Shown here piece after piece: positions 16,319-26,230 of a stretch of 64,000 bases of DNA. The position numbers and the translations under genes are program-made. The DNA comes from Pseudorhodoferax sp047601025. GTDB lineage: Bacteria; Pseudomonadota; Gammaproteobacteria; Burkholderiales; Burkholderiaceae_C. Every line of letters starts with the position of its first letter. The stretch's first letter is position 1. The DNA is taken from positions 3,410,001 through 3,474,000 of the forward strand of contig NZ_JASGJZ010000001.1 in assembly GCF_047601025.1 (NCBI RefSeq), given 5' to 3'. The notes below the pieces were generated by a model. It was not told where the DNA came from and made no database searches. It saw nothing but the letters and a program-made list of their open reading frames with translations.

Positions 16319-17671
16319 ATGGAATTGCGCGCCGCGGCGCTGGCCGCGCTCTGCGAACCCGTGCCGGCGCGCAAGGCGGCGCTGGCGCGCCAACTGGCGC
16401 CGGACCTGCCGCTGGCGGTGGCGCGGGTGCTGGCGCCGCCGGGCCCGGTGCCGGGGCGGCCGCAGCGGCCGGTGCTGGTGCCGCACCAGCAGCTCAGGCC
16501 GCGTCCGGTCGGCACGCCCGCGGGCCGGGCCGCGCTGCTGCATGCGCTGGCGCACATCGAGTTCAACGCGATCGACCTGGCCTGCGACGCGCTGTGGCGT
16601 TTTCCGGGCCTGCCCGAGGCCTTCTACCGCGACTGGGCGCAGGTCGCGCGCGAGGAGGCGCTGCACTTCCAGCTGCTGGCCGCGCACCTGGCCGGCCTGG
16701 GCCATGCCTACGGCGACCTGCCCGCCCACAACGGCCTGTGGGACATGGCCGAGAAGACGCGGGACGACCTGCTGGCCCGGCTGGCGCTGGTGCCGCGCAC
16801 GCTGGAGGCGCGCGGGCTGGACGCGGCGCCGCCGATCCGCGACAAGCTGCTGGCCGCCGGCGACCGGCGCGCCGGCGAGATCCTGGACCGGATCCTGGCC
16901 GACGAGGTCGGCCACGTGGCCATCGGCAACCGCTGGTACGGCTGGCTGTGCCGCGCGCGCGGCCTGGAGCCGGTGGCCACCTACGCGGCGCTGGCGCGGC
17001 GCTACGGCGCGCCGCGGCTCAAGGGGCCGTTCAACCTGCCGGCGCGGCGCGCGGCGGGCTTCAGCGAGGCCGAGCTGGCGGCCCTGCAGCAGCCGGACGG
17101 CTCCCTACAATGGCCGCAATCCGAACGAATCCACGAGGTATCCGCGATGGCCCTGTACACATTGGATCAGCGTGCGCCCGAGGTCGCGCCGACCGCCTGG
17201 GTCGCCGACAGCGCGCAGATCATCGGCAGCGTGGCGTTGCAGGCGGACAGCAGCGTCTGGCCCGGCGTCGTGATCCGCGGCGACAACGCGCTGATCACCC
17301 TCGGCGAGGGCAGCAACATCCAGGACAACAGCGTGCTGCACACCGACGAGGGCCTGCCCCTGACCATCGGCCGGCACGTGACCGTGGGCCACCAGGTCAT
17401 GCTGCACGGCTGCACGATCGGCGACGAGACGCTGATCGGCATCGGCGCCATCGTGCTCAACGGCGCGCGGATCGGCCGCAACTGCCTGGTCGGCGCCGGC
17501 GCGCTGGTCACCGAGGGCAAGGAATTCCCCGACGGCTCGATGATCCTCGGCAGCCCGGCGCGGGCCGTGCGCCCGCTCACGCCCGAGCAGATCGCCGGGC
17601 TGCGGCGCAGCGCGCAGCACTACATCGACAACGCGCGGCGCTACCGGGCCGGCCTGAAGAAGATCGGCTGA
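16319..17671 (+). CDS. DUF455 ferritin-like protein in one open frame with a gamma-carbonic anhydrase
   Basis: There is no stop codon between a DUF455 protein (about the first 276 residues) and a gamma-carbonic anhydrase (the last 174), so the frame can encode a roughly 450-residue fusion. The DUF455 part has ferritin-like metal-type motifs (HALAHIEFNAIDLACDAL, REEALHFQLLAAHL, ADEVGHVAIGNRWY). The junction reads QQPDGSLQWPQSERIHEVSA. The DNA there still looks like a gene start, with TACAAT at 17105-17110 and GAGGT before the ATG at 17147. Both separate translation and read-through are possible. I chose the ATG at 16319 over the TTG at 16295. Relatives in memory are separate neighbouring genes. 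Confidence 0.75.
   Translation: MELRAAALAALCEPVPARKAALARQLAPDLPLAVARVLAPPGPVPGRPQRPVLVPHQQLRPRPVGTPAGRAALLHALAHIEFNAIDLACDALWRFPGLPEAFYRDWAQVAREEALHFQLLAAHLAGLGHAYGDLPAHNGLWDMAEKTRDDLLARLALVPRTLEARGLDAAPPIRDKLLAAGDRRAGEILDRILADEVGHVAIGNRWYGWLCRARGLEPVATYAALARRYGAPRLKGPFNLPARRAAGFSEAELAALQQPDGSLQWPQSERIHEVSAMALYTLDQRAPEVAPTAWVADSAQIIGSVALQADSSVWPGVVIRGDNALITLGEGSNIQDNSVLHTDEGLPLTIGRHVTVGHQVMLHGCTIGDETLIGIGAIVLNGARIGRNCLVGAGALVTEGKEFPDGSMILGSPARAVRPLTPEQIAGLRRSAQHYIDNARRYRAGLKKIG
17147..17671 (+). CDS. Gamma-carbonic anhydrase (internal start in the DUF455 frame)
   Basis: From the ATG at 17147, preceded by CACGAGGT with a suitable spacer, the frame gives a 174-residue gamma-CA-fold protein. 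It has hexapeptide repeats and metal-type histidines at 65 (VLHTD), 82 (VGHQ) and 87 (MLHGC). It is the same length as, and aligns gap-free with, the protein at 5487-6011; the sequences are clearly paralogous but not recent copies. This is the housekeeping YrdA-like member, located before hslO as in related genomes. The stop overlaps the hslO start (TGATG). Whether it is made alone or as the tail of the DUF455 frame is open. Confidence 0.7.
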   Translation: MALYTLDQRAPEVAPTAWVADSAQIIGSVALQADSSVWPGVVIRGDNALITLGEGSNIQDNSVLHTDEGLPLTIGRHVTVGHQVMLHGCTIGDETLIGIGAIVLNGARIGRNCLVGAGALVTEGKEFPDGSMILGSPARAVRPLTPEQIAGLRRSAQHYIDNARRYRAGLKKIG

Positions 17672-18669
17672 TGTCCGAACTGCGCAAGTTCCTGTTCGAG
17701 GGCCTGCCCGTGCGCGGCGCCATCGTGCGGCTGACCGACGCCTGGCAGGAGCTGCTGCGCCGGCGCGCCTCGAACCCGGCGGCCGGCCCATGCCCGGCGC
17801 CGGTGCAGCAAGTGCTGGGCGAGATGACGGCCGCGGCCGTGCTGATGCAGGCGGGCATCCAGTTCGACGGCGCGCTGGTGCTGCAGATCTTCGGCGACGG
17901 GCCGCTGAAGCTGGCCGTGGTCGAAGTGCAGTCGGACCTGCGGCTGCGCGCCACCGCGACGCTGGCCGGCGAGGTGGACGACGACGCCACGCTGGCCGAG
18001 CTGGTGAACGAGCGCGGCCAGGGCCGCTGCGCCATCACGCTGGACCCGGCCCGCAGGCAGCCCGGCCAGCAGCCCTACCAGGGCATGGTCGCCCTGGCCG
18101 GCGACGACGGCCGGCGCCTGGCCGGCGTGGCCGAGGTGCTGGAGCACTACATGCTGCGCAGCGAGCAGCTGGACACGGTGATGGTGCTAGCCGCCGACGA
18201 CGAGACGGCCGCCGGCCTGCTGGTGCAGCGCCTGCCGGTCAAGGGAGAAGCCAACCTGGCCGGCGAGGCCAGCCAGGCCGAGGCCGCCGAACAGGCCGAC
18301 ACGCAGGGCCGCAACGAGGACTTCAACCGCATCGCGCACCTGGCGCGCACGCTCAAGCGCGAGGAGCTGCTGGGCCTGGACATCGACACCGTGCTGCGCC
18401 GCCTGTTCTGGGAAGAGCGCGTGCTGGCGTTCACGCCGCTGACCGGCGAGGCCGGGCCGCGCTTCGCCTGCACCTGCAGCCGCGAGCGCGTGGCGCAGAT
18501 GATCCGCGGGCTGGGCCGCGCGGAGGCCGAGTCCATCTTGGCCGAGCGCGGCGACATCGAGGTCGGCTGCGAGTTCTGCGGCCAGCAGTACCGCTTCGAC
18601 CCGGTCGACGCGGCGCAGATCTTCGCGCCGCCGGACGCGCTGCCGCCGGGCAGCGACGCGATGCAGTAG
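17671..18669 (+). CDS. hslO: Redox-regulated chaperone Hsp33
   Basis: This 332-residue Hsp33 is a cytoplasmic holdase switched on by oxidation and unfolding. The C-terminal zinc/redox cysteines are present as CTCSRER (C-x-C) and CEFCGQQ (C-x-x-C), separated by about 30 residues. The N-terminal domain contains TAAAVLMQAGIQFDGALVLQ. An acidic, Ala/Glu-rich stretch before the redox switch (GEASQAEAAEQADTQGR) is a local insertion. Its start overlaps the stop of the gamma-CA gene, so it is translationally coupled to it. Confidence 0.93.
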   Translation: MSELRKFLFEGLPVRGAIVRLTDAWQELLRRRASNPAAGPCPAPVQQVLGEMTAAAVLMQAGIQFDGALVLQIFGDGPLKLAVVEVQSDLRLRATATLAGEVDDDATLAELVNERGQGRCAITLDPARRQPGQQPYQGMVALAGDDGRRLAGVAEVLEHYMLRSEQLDTVMVLAADDETAAGLLVQRLPVKGEANLAGEASQAEAAEQADTQGRNEDFNRIAHLARTLKREELLGLDIDTVLRRLFWEERVLAFTPLTGEAGPRFACTCSRERVAQMIRGLGRAEAESILAERGDIEVGCEFCGQQYRFDPVDAAQIFAPPDALPPGSDAMQ

Positions 18670-18676
18670 CAGCCGT

Positions 18677-19345
18677 TCAGGCCGCGCCGCCCAGCAGGCG
18701 CTGGAACAGCCGGTGCTCGCAGCCGGCGTCGCTGCCGCAATCGCAGGCCCAGGCCGGTCCGTCGCCGGAGGGTGGTGGCGGCGCGTCGTCCGGCCGCGGC
18801 ACCGGGCCGGCCAGGCCGTGCAGCGCACGCTCGGCACGGGCCAGCCGCGCCGGGCCGTGGCCGTAGACCACCTGGAACGGGATGCCGGCGCGCTGCAGCG
18901 CGGCGCGCACCTTGGCGTCCACCGGGGCCTGCACGTGCGGGCCGTCGCGCAGCGCGCCGTCGGCGACCCAGGGCAGGTCCAGGCCCATCAGCAGCGTGGC
19001 GTGGTAGCGGCGCTGGTGCTGCAGCGCGAAGTCGTACAGCGACGGGTCGCCGAACAGCAGGTCGCTGTAGACCGCGACCATCAGCGGCGTGGTGTCGGCG
19101 ATCAGCACGGCCGGGCCGTCCAGCGCGGCGGCGGCCTGGTCCAGCAATCCGGCATGGTGGCGGGCGATGCCCATCTGCTCGTCCGGCCGCGGCGTGCGGC
19201 CGGCCTGCAGGCACCAGGTGCGCAGCCATTCGGGCACCAGCCGCACGGCCAGGCCGCGTGCGGCCAGCGCGTCGGCCAGCGCCTGCGACAGCGTGCTCTT
19301 GCCGCTGCTCTCGGCGCCCAGCAGGGCGATCCGCAGCGGCGTCAT
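18677..19345 (-). CDS. NadR-like AAA ATPase (probable ribosylnicotinamide kinase)
   Basis: This 222-residue P-loop protein (Walker A GAESSGKST, about residues 9-17) resembles the C-terminal kinase domain of NadR, which phosphorylates nicotinamide riboside to NMN. The adenylyltransferase and DNA-binding domains of full NadR are absent. It overlaps the end of pnuC by 4 bases (ATGA), linking import and phosphorylation. The last 40 residues are Pro-rich, with CDCGSDAGC. It is convergent with hslO with only 7 bases between them. Confidence 0.82.
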   Translation of the reverse strand: MTPLRIALLGAESSGKSTLSQALADALAARGLAVRLVPEWLRTWCLQAGRTPRPDEQMGIARHHAGLLDQAAAALDGPAVLIADTTPLMVAVYSDLLFGDPSLYDFALQHQRRYHATLLMGLDLPWVADGALRDGPHVQAPVDAKVRAALQRAGIPFQVVYGHGPARLARAERALHGLAGPVPRPDDAPPPPSGDGPAWACDCGSDAGCEHRLFQRLLGGAA

Positions 19346-19983
19346 GGCGCGGCCGGCGCCGGCAGCCGCCGTTTCCACGCCTGCCAGCCCAGCCAGCTCA
19401 GCCCGATGAACAGGCCGTACAGCAGCGTGGTCAGCCACAGGCCCTTGTAGGCGAACAGGCCCACGCTGACGGTATTGACGACCAGCCAGACCAGCCAGTT
19501 CTCGACGTACTTGCGGCCCAGCAGGAACTGGCCGACCAGGCTCACCGCGGTGGGAAAGGCGTCCCACCAGGGGACGTCGGTGTCCGTGAAGCGCCGCAGG
19601 AACAGCGCCGTGGCCGGCCACAGCACGGCGCAGGCCGCCACCGTCATCCAGCAGCCGCGGGCCGACAGCCGGCTCACCCGCAGCGCCGAGCCGTCGGCGC
19701 GCCGGCCGCGCAGCCAGCTGAGCCAGCCCCAGAGCGCCACGCAGGCGAAGAAGAACTGCAGCGCCGCATCGCCGTAGAGGCGGTGGCGCGAGAACAGGCC
19801 GAGGTACAGCAGCGAACTGGCGATGGCCAGCGGCCAGCCCCAGTGCCGCTCGCGGATGTTGAAGCCCACCATGGCCAGCGCCAGCAGCACGGCCAGCAGT
19901 TCCAGCCGGCTGCTGGCCGTGTTCCACAGCGTGAAGGCCGGGCCCAGCAGCCAGGCCCACAGCGCGGTCAGCGCATCGACCAT
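19342..19983 (-). CDS. pnuC: Nicotinamide riboside transporter PnuC
   Basis: This 213-residue membrane protein has about seven hydrophobic segments. The motif RHWGWPLAIASSLLYLGLF and the later VENWLVWLVVNTVSVGLFAYKG carry the W-x-x-W and N residues typical of PnuC. It imports nicotinamide riboside by facilitated diffusion, which needs a cytosolic kinase for trapping; the overlapping NadR-like gene fills that role. Its ATG directly abuts the stop of ftsB (TGAATG). Confidence 0.88.
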   Translation of the reverse strand: MVDALTALWAWLLGPAFTLWNTASSRLELLAVLLALAMVGFNIRERHWGWPLAIASSLLYLGLFSRHRLYGDAALQFFFACVALWGWLSWLRGRRADGSALRVSRLSARGCWMTVAACAVLWPATALFLRRFTDTDVPWWDAFPTAVSLVGQFLLGRKYVENWLVWLVVNTVSVGLFAYKGLWLTTLLYGLFIGLSWLGWQAWKRRLPAPAAP

Positions 19984-20259
19984 TCAGCGCGCGAACTGGA
20001 CGAACACTTCATTGGGCTTGACCATGCCCAGTTCGCTGCGCGCCTTCTCCTCGACCATCTCCAGGCCGTCCTGCAGGTCGCGCACCTCGGCCTGCAGGCG
20101 GTCGTTGACGGCCTGGGCCTTGGCATTGGCGGCCTGCTGCTCCTCCAGCCGCTGCTGGAGCTCGGCCACGTTGGAGATGCTGCCGCGCCCGAACCAGAGC
20201 TGGGCATGCACGACGGCCAGCAGCACCAGCAGCACGGCCGGGACGAAGCGCGAACCCAT
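19984..20259 (-). CDS. ftsB: Cell division protein FtsB
   Basis: This 91-residue bitopic protein has an N-terminal membrane helix (VPAVLLVLLAVVHAQLWFG, residues about 6-24) followed by a coiled coil (VAELQQRLEEQQAANAKAQA). It ends in the typical ARSELGMVKPNEVFVQF. FtsB joins FtsL and FtsQ in the divisome. It follows eno by 30 bp, a conserved arrangement in Proteobacteria. Confidence 0.92.
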   Translation of the reverse strand: MGSRFVPAVLLVLLAVVHAQLWFGRGSISNVAELQQRLEEQQAANAKAQAVNDRLQAEVRDLQDGLEMVEEKARSELGMVKPNEVFVQFAR

Positions 20260-20289
20260 GGCGGATGCGGGCGGCGGCAGGGCAGGGGA

Positions 20290-21573
<1,284 letters not shown>

Positions 21574-21608
21574 TGCTGCTTCTTTCTTAGGGATTGAGGG
21601 ATAGGGAA

Positions 21609-21899
21609 TCAGACGCCCTCGACCACGACCATGCGCATGATGGCTGCGCCCTGGCGCGCCGTGCGCGCCTTGCCGTACTCGGGCGATGCGTCGAAGGCCC
21701 TGGCCGCCTCCACGCTGGGGAACTTCAGGACCACGAGCCGCGCGGGGCTCCAGTCGCCTTCCAGCACCTGGACCGTGCCGCCGCGCACGCAGACCTCGGC
21801 GCCATGCGCCTGGATGGCGGCGGTGGACCACTTCTTGTACTCCTCGTACTGGGTGGGGTCGGTCACGGTCACGTCGGCGATGATGTAGGCGCTGGGCAT
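21609..21899 (-). CDS. DUF1330 family protein
   Basis: This 96-residue protein has the dimeric alpha/beta-barrel-like DUF1330 pattern: AYIIADVTVTDPTQYEEYKK at the start, VLEGDWSPARLVVLKFPS in the middle, ending MRMVVVEGV. No catalytic function is established for the family. It sits 5 bp after kdsA and 35 bp before eno, a position kept in many Burkholderiales. Confidence 0.88.
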   Translation of the reverse strand: MPSAYIIADVTVTDPTQYEEYKKWSTAAIQAHGAEVCVRGGTVQVLEGDWSPARLVVLKFPSVEAARAFDASPEYGKARTARQGAAIMRMVVVEGV

Positions 21900-21904
21900 G
21901 GAAA

Positions 21905-22762
21905 TCAGGCTCCGAAATCGTTTTCGAGGTAGCCGTTCCTCTTGGTCACGGCATCGAGTTCGCGCAGCGTTTCCAGCAGTGCGCGCATGTGCTTCAGCGG
22001 CACGGCGTTGGGACCGTCCGACAGGGCCTTGGCCGGATCCGGATGGGTCTCCATGAACAGGCCGGCCACGCCCACGGCCACCGCCGCGCGGGCCAGCACC
22101 GGCACCATCTCGCGCTGGCCGCCGGAACTGGTGCCCTGGCCGCCGGGCAGCTGCACCGAATGCGTGGCGTCGAACACCACCGGCGCGCCGGTCTCGCGCA
22201 TGATCGCCAGGCTGCGCATGTCGGAGACCAGGTTGTTGTAGCCGAAGCTCGCGCCGCGCTCGCAGGCCATGAAGCTGTCCTCCGGCAGGCCCTTCTCGCG
22301 TGCGGCGGCGCGGGCCTTGTCGATGACGTTCTTCATGTCGTGCGGCGCCAGGAACTGGCCCTTCTTGATGTTGACCGGCAGGCCCGACTGCGCCGCGGCG
22401 CGGATGAAGTCGGTCTGGCGGCACAGGAAGGCCGGGGTCTGCAGCACGTCGACGGTGCGCGCCGCGACCGCGATGTCGTCCTCGGTGTGCACGTCGGTCA
22501 GCACCGGCAGGCCGAGTTCGCGCTTGACCTTGGCCAGCACCTCCAGGCCCTTCTCGCGGCCCGGGCCGCGGAAGCTGGCGCCCGAGGAGCGGTTGGCCTT
22601 GTCGAAGCTGCTCTTGAAGATGAACGGGATGCCCAGCGCGGCGGTGATTTCCTGGAGCCGGCCGGCCGTGTCCATCTGCAACTGCTCGGACTCGACCACG
22701 CAGGGGCCGGCGATCAAGAAGAACGGCCGGTCCAGGCCGATGTCGAAACCGCAGAGCTTCAT
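21905..22762 (-). CDS. kdsA: 3-deoxy-8-phosphooctulonate synthase (KDO-8-P synthase)
   Basis: This 285-residue enzyme joins phosphoenolpyruvate and arabinose 5-phosphate to KDO-8-phosphate for lipopolysaccharide core synthesis. Family blocks FFLIAGPCVVESE, FKSSFDKANRSS, VLTDVHTEDD and VFDATHSVQLPGGQ are present. The ATG overlaps the pyrG stop (ATGA), so the two are coupled. Confidence 0.95.
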   Translation of the reverse strand: MKLCGFDIGLDRPFFLIAGPCVVESEQLQMDTAGRLQEITAALGIPFIFKSSFDKANRSSGASFRGPGREKGLEVLAKVKRELGLPVLTDVHTEDDIAVAARTVDVLQTPAFLCRQTDFIRAAAQSGLPVNIKKGQFLAPHDMKNVIDKARAAAREKGLPEDSFMACERGASFGYNNLVSDMRSLAIMRETGAPVVFDATHSVQLPGGQGTSSGGQREMVPVLARAAVAVGVAGLFMETHPDPAKALSDGPNAVPLKHMRALLETLRELDAVTKRNGYLENDFGA

Positions 22763-24456
22763 GCCGCGGCCACCACGTCGGGCCGCGCGGCCTCCTGCGC
22801 GGGCTGCGCCTGGCGCGCCTTCTGGTGGTCCAGCGCGGACTTCACGAAGGCGTTGAACAGCGGGTGGCCGGCCCAGGGCGTGGACTTGAACTCGGGGTGG
22901 AACTGCACGCCGATGAACCAGGGGTGCTGGCTCTGCGGCAGCTCGACGATCTCGGTCAGCTGCTCGCGCTGCGTCAGCGCCGAGATCACCAGGCCGGCCG
23001 CGCGCAGCTTGTCGAGGTACCTGACGTTGGCCTCGTAGCGGTGGCGGTGGCGCTCGGTCACCACGTCGCCGTAGATCTGGTGCGCCAGCGTGCCCTTGGC
23101 CACGTCGGAGCTCTGCGCGCCCAGGCGCATGGTGCCGCCCAGGTCGGAGTGCTCGTCGCGTGTCTTGATGCTGCCGTCGGCGTCCTGCCATTCGGTGATC
23201 AGCGCGATGACCGGGTGCGGCGTGGCCGGGTCGAACTCGGTGGAGTTGGCGTCCTTCAGGCCGGCGACGTGGCGCGCGAACTCGATCGTGGCGACCTGCA
23301 TGCCGAGGCAGATGCCCAGGTAGGGCACGCGCTGCTCGCGCGCGAAGCGGGCCGCGCAGATCTTGCCCTCGATGCCGCGCTTGCCGAAGCCGCCGGGCAC
23401 CAGCACCGCGTCGTACTGCGCCAGCTGCGCGACGTTGGCCGGCGTGATGGTCTCCGAATCCAGGTAGCTGATCTTCACGCGCGCATGGTTGTGCATGCCG
23501 GCGTGGCGCAGCGCCTCGTTCAGCGACTTGTAGCTGTCCGACAGGTCCACGTACTTGCCGACCATGGCGATGCTGACCTCGTGCTGCGGATGCTCGGTCT
23601 CGTAGACCAGGTCGTCCCAGCGCTTGAGTTTGGCCGGCGGCGTGTTCAGGCGCAGCTTGTCGCAGATCAGGCCGTCCAGGCCCTGCTCGTGCAGCATGCG
23701 CGGCACCTTGTAGATGGTGTCCACGTCCCACATGCTGATCACGCCCCACTCGGGCACGTTGGTGAACAGCGAGATCTTCTGCCGCTCCTCCTCGGGTACC
23801 GGCTGCTGCGCGCGGCAGAGCAGGGCGTCGGGCTGGATGCCGATCTCGCGCAGCTTCTGCACGGTGTGCTGCGTGGGCTTGGTCTTGAGCTCGCCGGCCG
23901 TGGCGATGTACGGCAGGTAGGTCAGGTGCACGAAGGCGGAGTTGTTGGGGCCCTGCTTGAGGGCCAGCTGGCGCACCGCTTCGAGGAAGGGCAGGGACTC
24001 GATGTCGCCCACGGTGCCGCCGATCTCGACGATGGCCACGTCCACCGCGTCCGGCGTGCCGACGCCGGCGCCGCGCTTGACGTACTCCTGGATCTCGTTG
24101 GTCACGTGCGGGATCACCTGCACGGTCTTGCCCAGGTAGTCGCCCCGGCGTTCCTTCTCGAGCACGGACTGGTAGATGCGGCCCGTGGTGAAGTTGTTAG
24201 CGCGGCGCATGCGCGTGGTGATGAAGCGCTCGTAGTGGCCCAGGTCCAGGTCGGTCTCGGCGCCGTCGTCGGTCACGAACACCTCGCCGTGCTGGAACGG
24301 TGACATGGTGCCCGGGTCGACGTTGATGTACGGGTCGAGCTTGATGAGGGTGACCTTCAGGCCGCGCGATTCGAGGATCGCAGCAAGGGAGGCTGAGGCG
24401 ATTCCCTTGCCGAGGGAGGACACCACACCGCCGGTGACGAAGACGAATTTGGTCAT
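22759..24456 (-). CDS. pyrG: CTP synthase
   Basis: This 565-residue enzyme aminates UTP to CTP using glutamine. The N-terminal synthase domain begins TKFVFVTGGVVSSLGKGI. The C-terminal glutamine amidotransferase domain has the nucleophile in YLGICLGMQVATIEFARH and a His/Glu pair in IGVQFHPEFKS. It is slightly longer than the usual 545 or so because of a C-terminal tail rich in Ala and Gln. A TATAAT lies 44 bases upstream. It is the first gene of the run through ftsB. Confidence 0.95.
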   Translation of the reverse strand: MTKFVFVTGGVVSSLGKGIASASLAAILESRGLKVTLIKLDPYINVDPGTMSPFQHGEVFVTDDGAETDLDLGHYERFITTRMRRANNFTTGRIYQSVLEKERRGDYLGKTVQVIPHVTNEIQEYVKRGAGVGTPDAVDVAIVEIGGTVGDIESLPFLEAVRQLALKQGPNNSAFVHLTYLPYIATAGELKTKPTQHTVQKLREIGIQPDALLCRAQQPVPEEERQKISLFTNVPEWGVISMWDVDTIYKVPRMLHEQGLDGLICDKLRLNTPPAKLKRWDDLVYETEHPQHEVSIAMVGKYVDLSDSYKSLNEALRHAGMHNHARVKISYLDSETITPANVAQLAQYDAVLVPGGFGKRGIEGKICAARFAREQRVPYLGICLGMQVATIEFARHVAGLKDANSTEFDPATPHPVIALITEWQDADGSIKTRDEHSDLGGTMRLGAQSSDVAKGTLAHQIYGDVVTERHRHRYEANVRYLDKLRAAGLVISALTQREQLTEIVELPQSQHPWFIGVQFHPEFKSTPWAGHPLFNAFVKSALDHQKARQAQPAQEAARPDVVAAA

Positions 24457-24499
24457 GTCAGGGTCGGGAAAGGCGTTCCCGGGGAGGTGGTAAAGCGAG

Positions 24500-24505
24500 A
24501 TTATA
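24500..24505 (-). promoter_or_regulatory. Putative -10 box for pyrG
   Basis: On the minus strand TATAAT (plus-strand ATTATA) is placed 44 bases before the pyrG ATG, in the divergent pyrG/coaBC gap. No convincing -35 is seen. Confidence 0.4.
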
Positions 24506-24533
24506 GGAGGGCCCCGGGCGCCGCCCCGTCTGC

Positions 24534-24539
24534 TACATT
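24534..24539 (+). promoter_or_regulatory. Putative -10 box for coaBC
   Basis: TACATT lies 30 bases before the coaBC start codon. It is a fair match to the sigma-70 -10 hexamer, but the -35 position is only GC-rich sequence. Confidence 0.3.
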
Positions 24540-24569
24540 GCGCCCCCGTTGCGCACACGAGGGACATCC

Positions 24570-25817
24570 ATGGACAACTGCGGGCAGGCTGCTGCGGATG
24601 CGGCGGCGGGCGACCTGGTCGGCCGCCGCATCGTGCTCGGGCTGACCGGCGGCATCGCCTGCTACAAGTCGGCCGAGCTGTGCCGGCTGCTGGTCAAGCA
24701 GGGCGCCGGCGTGCAGGTCGTCATGACCGAGGCGGCCGAGCGCTTCATCACGCCGGTGACGATGCAGGCGCTGTCGAACCGGCCGGTGTACGGCTCGCAA
24801 TGGGATGCGCGCGAGCCGAACAACATGCCGCACATCAACCTGTCGCGCGAGGCCGATGCGGTCCTGATCGCGCCGTGCAGCGCGGACTTCATCGCGCGGC
24901 TGGCGCAGGGCCGCGCGGACGAGCTGCTGAGCCTGCTGTGCCTGGCGCGGCCGGCCGCGCGCGTGCCTTTGCTGATCGCCCCCGCCATGAACCGCGAGAT
25001 GTGGCTGCACCCGGCCACGCAGCGCAACATGGCCCAGCTGGCGGCCGACGGCGCCGTGCTGCTGGGCGTGGGCAGCGGCCCGCAGGCCTGCGGCGAGACC
25101 GGCGACGGCCGCATGCTGGAGCCGGCCGAGATCGTCGAGGACCTGGTCGCCCATCTGTCGCCCAAGCCGCTGGCGGGCCAGCGGGTGCTGGTCACGGCTG
25201 GGCCGACCTTCGAGGCCATCGACCCGGTGCGCGGCATCACCAACCTGTCCAGCGGCAAGATGGGCTTCGCGATCGCGCGCGCGGCGCGCGAGGCCGGCGC
25301 CGAGGTCGTGCTGGTCGCCGGGCCGGTGAGCCTGGCCACGCCGCGCGGCGTGCAGCGCGTGGACATCCGGTCGGCCCGCGAGCTGCTGCTGGCCGTGGAG
25401 CAGCAGGTGGACGCGGCCACCGTGTTCATCGCCACCGCGGCCGTGGCCGACTGGCGGCCGGCCCAGGCGGCCGGGCAGAAGATCAAGAAGGACGGCTCGG
25501 GCCAGGTGCCGGCGCTGGACTTCGTCGAGAACCCCGACGTGCTGGCGCGCGTGGCGCAGTCCGAGCGCGCGCGCGCCGGCGCGCTGTACTGCGTGGGTTT
25601 CGCGGCCGAGAGCGAATCGCTGCTGGCGCACGCGCAGGCCAAGCGCCGGCGCAAGGGCGTGCCGCTGCTGGTCGGCAACATCGGGCCGGCCACCTTCGGC
25701 CAGGACCACAACGTGTTGCTGCTGGTGGACGAGCAGGGCGTGCGCGAGCTGCCGCGTGCGTCCAAGCTGGCGCTGGCGCGCCAACTGGTGGCGGAGATCG
25801 GCGCCCGGTTGCCGTGA
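24570..25817 (+). CDS. coaBC: Bifunctional phosphopantothenoylcysteine decarboxylase / phosphopantothenate-cysteine ligase
   Basis: This 415-residue enzyme carries out two steps of coenzyme A synthesis. The N-terminal CoaC flavoprotein domain (about 20-200) has LGLTGGIACYKSAEL and the PAMNREMW substrate-recognition block. The C-terminal CoaB domain has TAGPTFEAIDPVRGITNLSS and the lysine motif KIKKDG. GAGGGA precedes the ATG. The stop overlaps the next gene (TGATG). Confidence 0.94.
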   Translation: MDNCGQAAADAAAGDLVGRRIVLGLTGGIACYKSAELCRLLVKQGAGVQVVMTEAAERFITPVTMQALSNRPVYGSQWDAREPNNMPHINLSREADAVLIAPCSADFIARLAQGRADELLSLLCLARPAARVPLLIAPAMNREMWLHPATQRNMAQLAADGAVLLGVGSGPQACGETGDGRMLEPAEIVEDLVAHLSPKPLAGQRVLVTAGPTFEAIDPVRGITNLSSGKMGFAIARAAREAGAEVVLVAGPVSLATPRGVQRVDIRSARELLLAVEQQVDAATVFIATAAVADWRPAQAAGQKIKKDGSGQVPALDFVENPDVLARVAQSERARAGALYCVGFAAESESLLAHAQAKRRRKGVPLLVGNIGPATFGQDHNVLLLVDEQGVRELPRASKLALARQLVAEIGARLP

Positions 25818-26230
25818 TGCCGTCGCCCTACGACACGCCGCCGGACGGCGACTTCGCGCGCTACGTCGAGCAGCTGAACCGGCCGGCGGCGCCGGCAGGC
25901 CGGCCCGGCCCACCGCCGCGCAAGCGCCGGCCGCCGCGCGGCCCCGCCCCGGCGGCCAGGCCATCCACTTCCGCCGCGCCGGCCACCGCTGCCGCACCGT
26001 CCACCTCTGTTGCCTCTGCTGCTTCGGCCACGCCGGCCTTCTCCCTGCTGCGCGAACTCGTGCAATGGGCGGTGATGCTGTGCGTGGCGCCCCTGGCGGT
26101 GGCGGTGCTGGTGGCGCTGGTGCCGCCGCTGGCGCACTGGTGGGGCGGGTTGCTGGTGCTGGCCTTCCTCGTCTTCGCCTACCGGCGGCGGCTGCGGCTG
26201 CCGTGGCGCCGCCCGTCCGAGAACCGATGA
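25817..26230 (+). CDS. Small membrane protein between coaBC and dut, function unknown
   Basis: This 137-residue protein has a Pro/Ala/Ser-rich, positively charged N-terminal 75 residues. Two hydrophobic segments follow (about 80-104 and 108-126), then a basic C-terminus (YRRRLRLPWRRP). It overlaps coaBC upstream (TGATG) and dut downstream (ATGA), so it is a real, translated member of this operon. I do not recognise a named family. The low-complexity N-terminus suggests a flexible cytosolic tail. Confidence 0.7.
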   Translation: MPSPYDTPPDGDFARYVEQLNRPAAPAGRPGPPPRKRRPPRGPAPAARPSTSAAPATAAAPSTSVASAASATPAFSLLRELVQWAVMLCVAPLAVAVLVALVPPLAHWWGGLLVLAFLVFAYRRRLRLPWRRPSENR

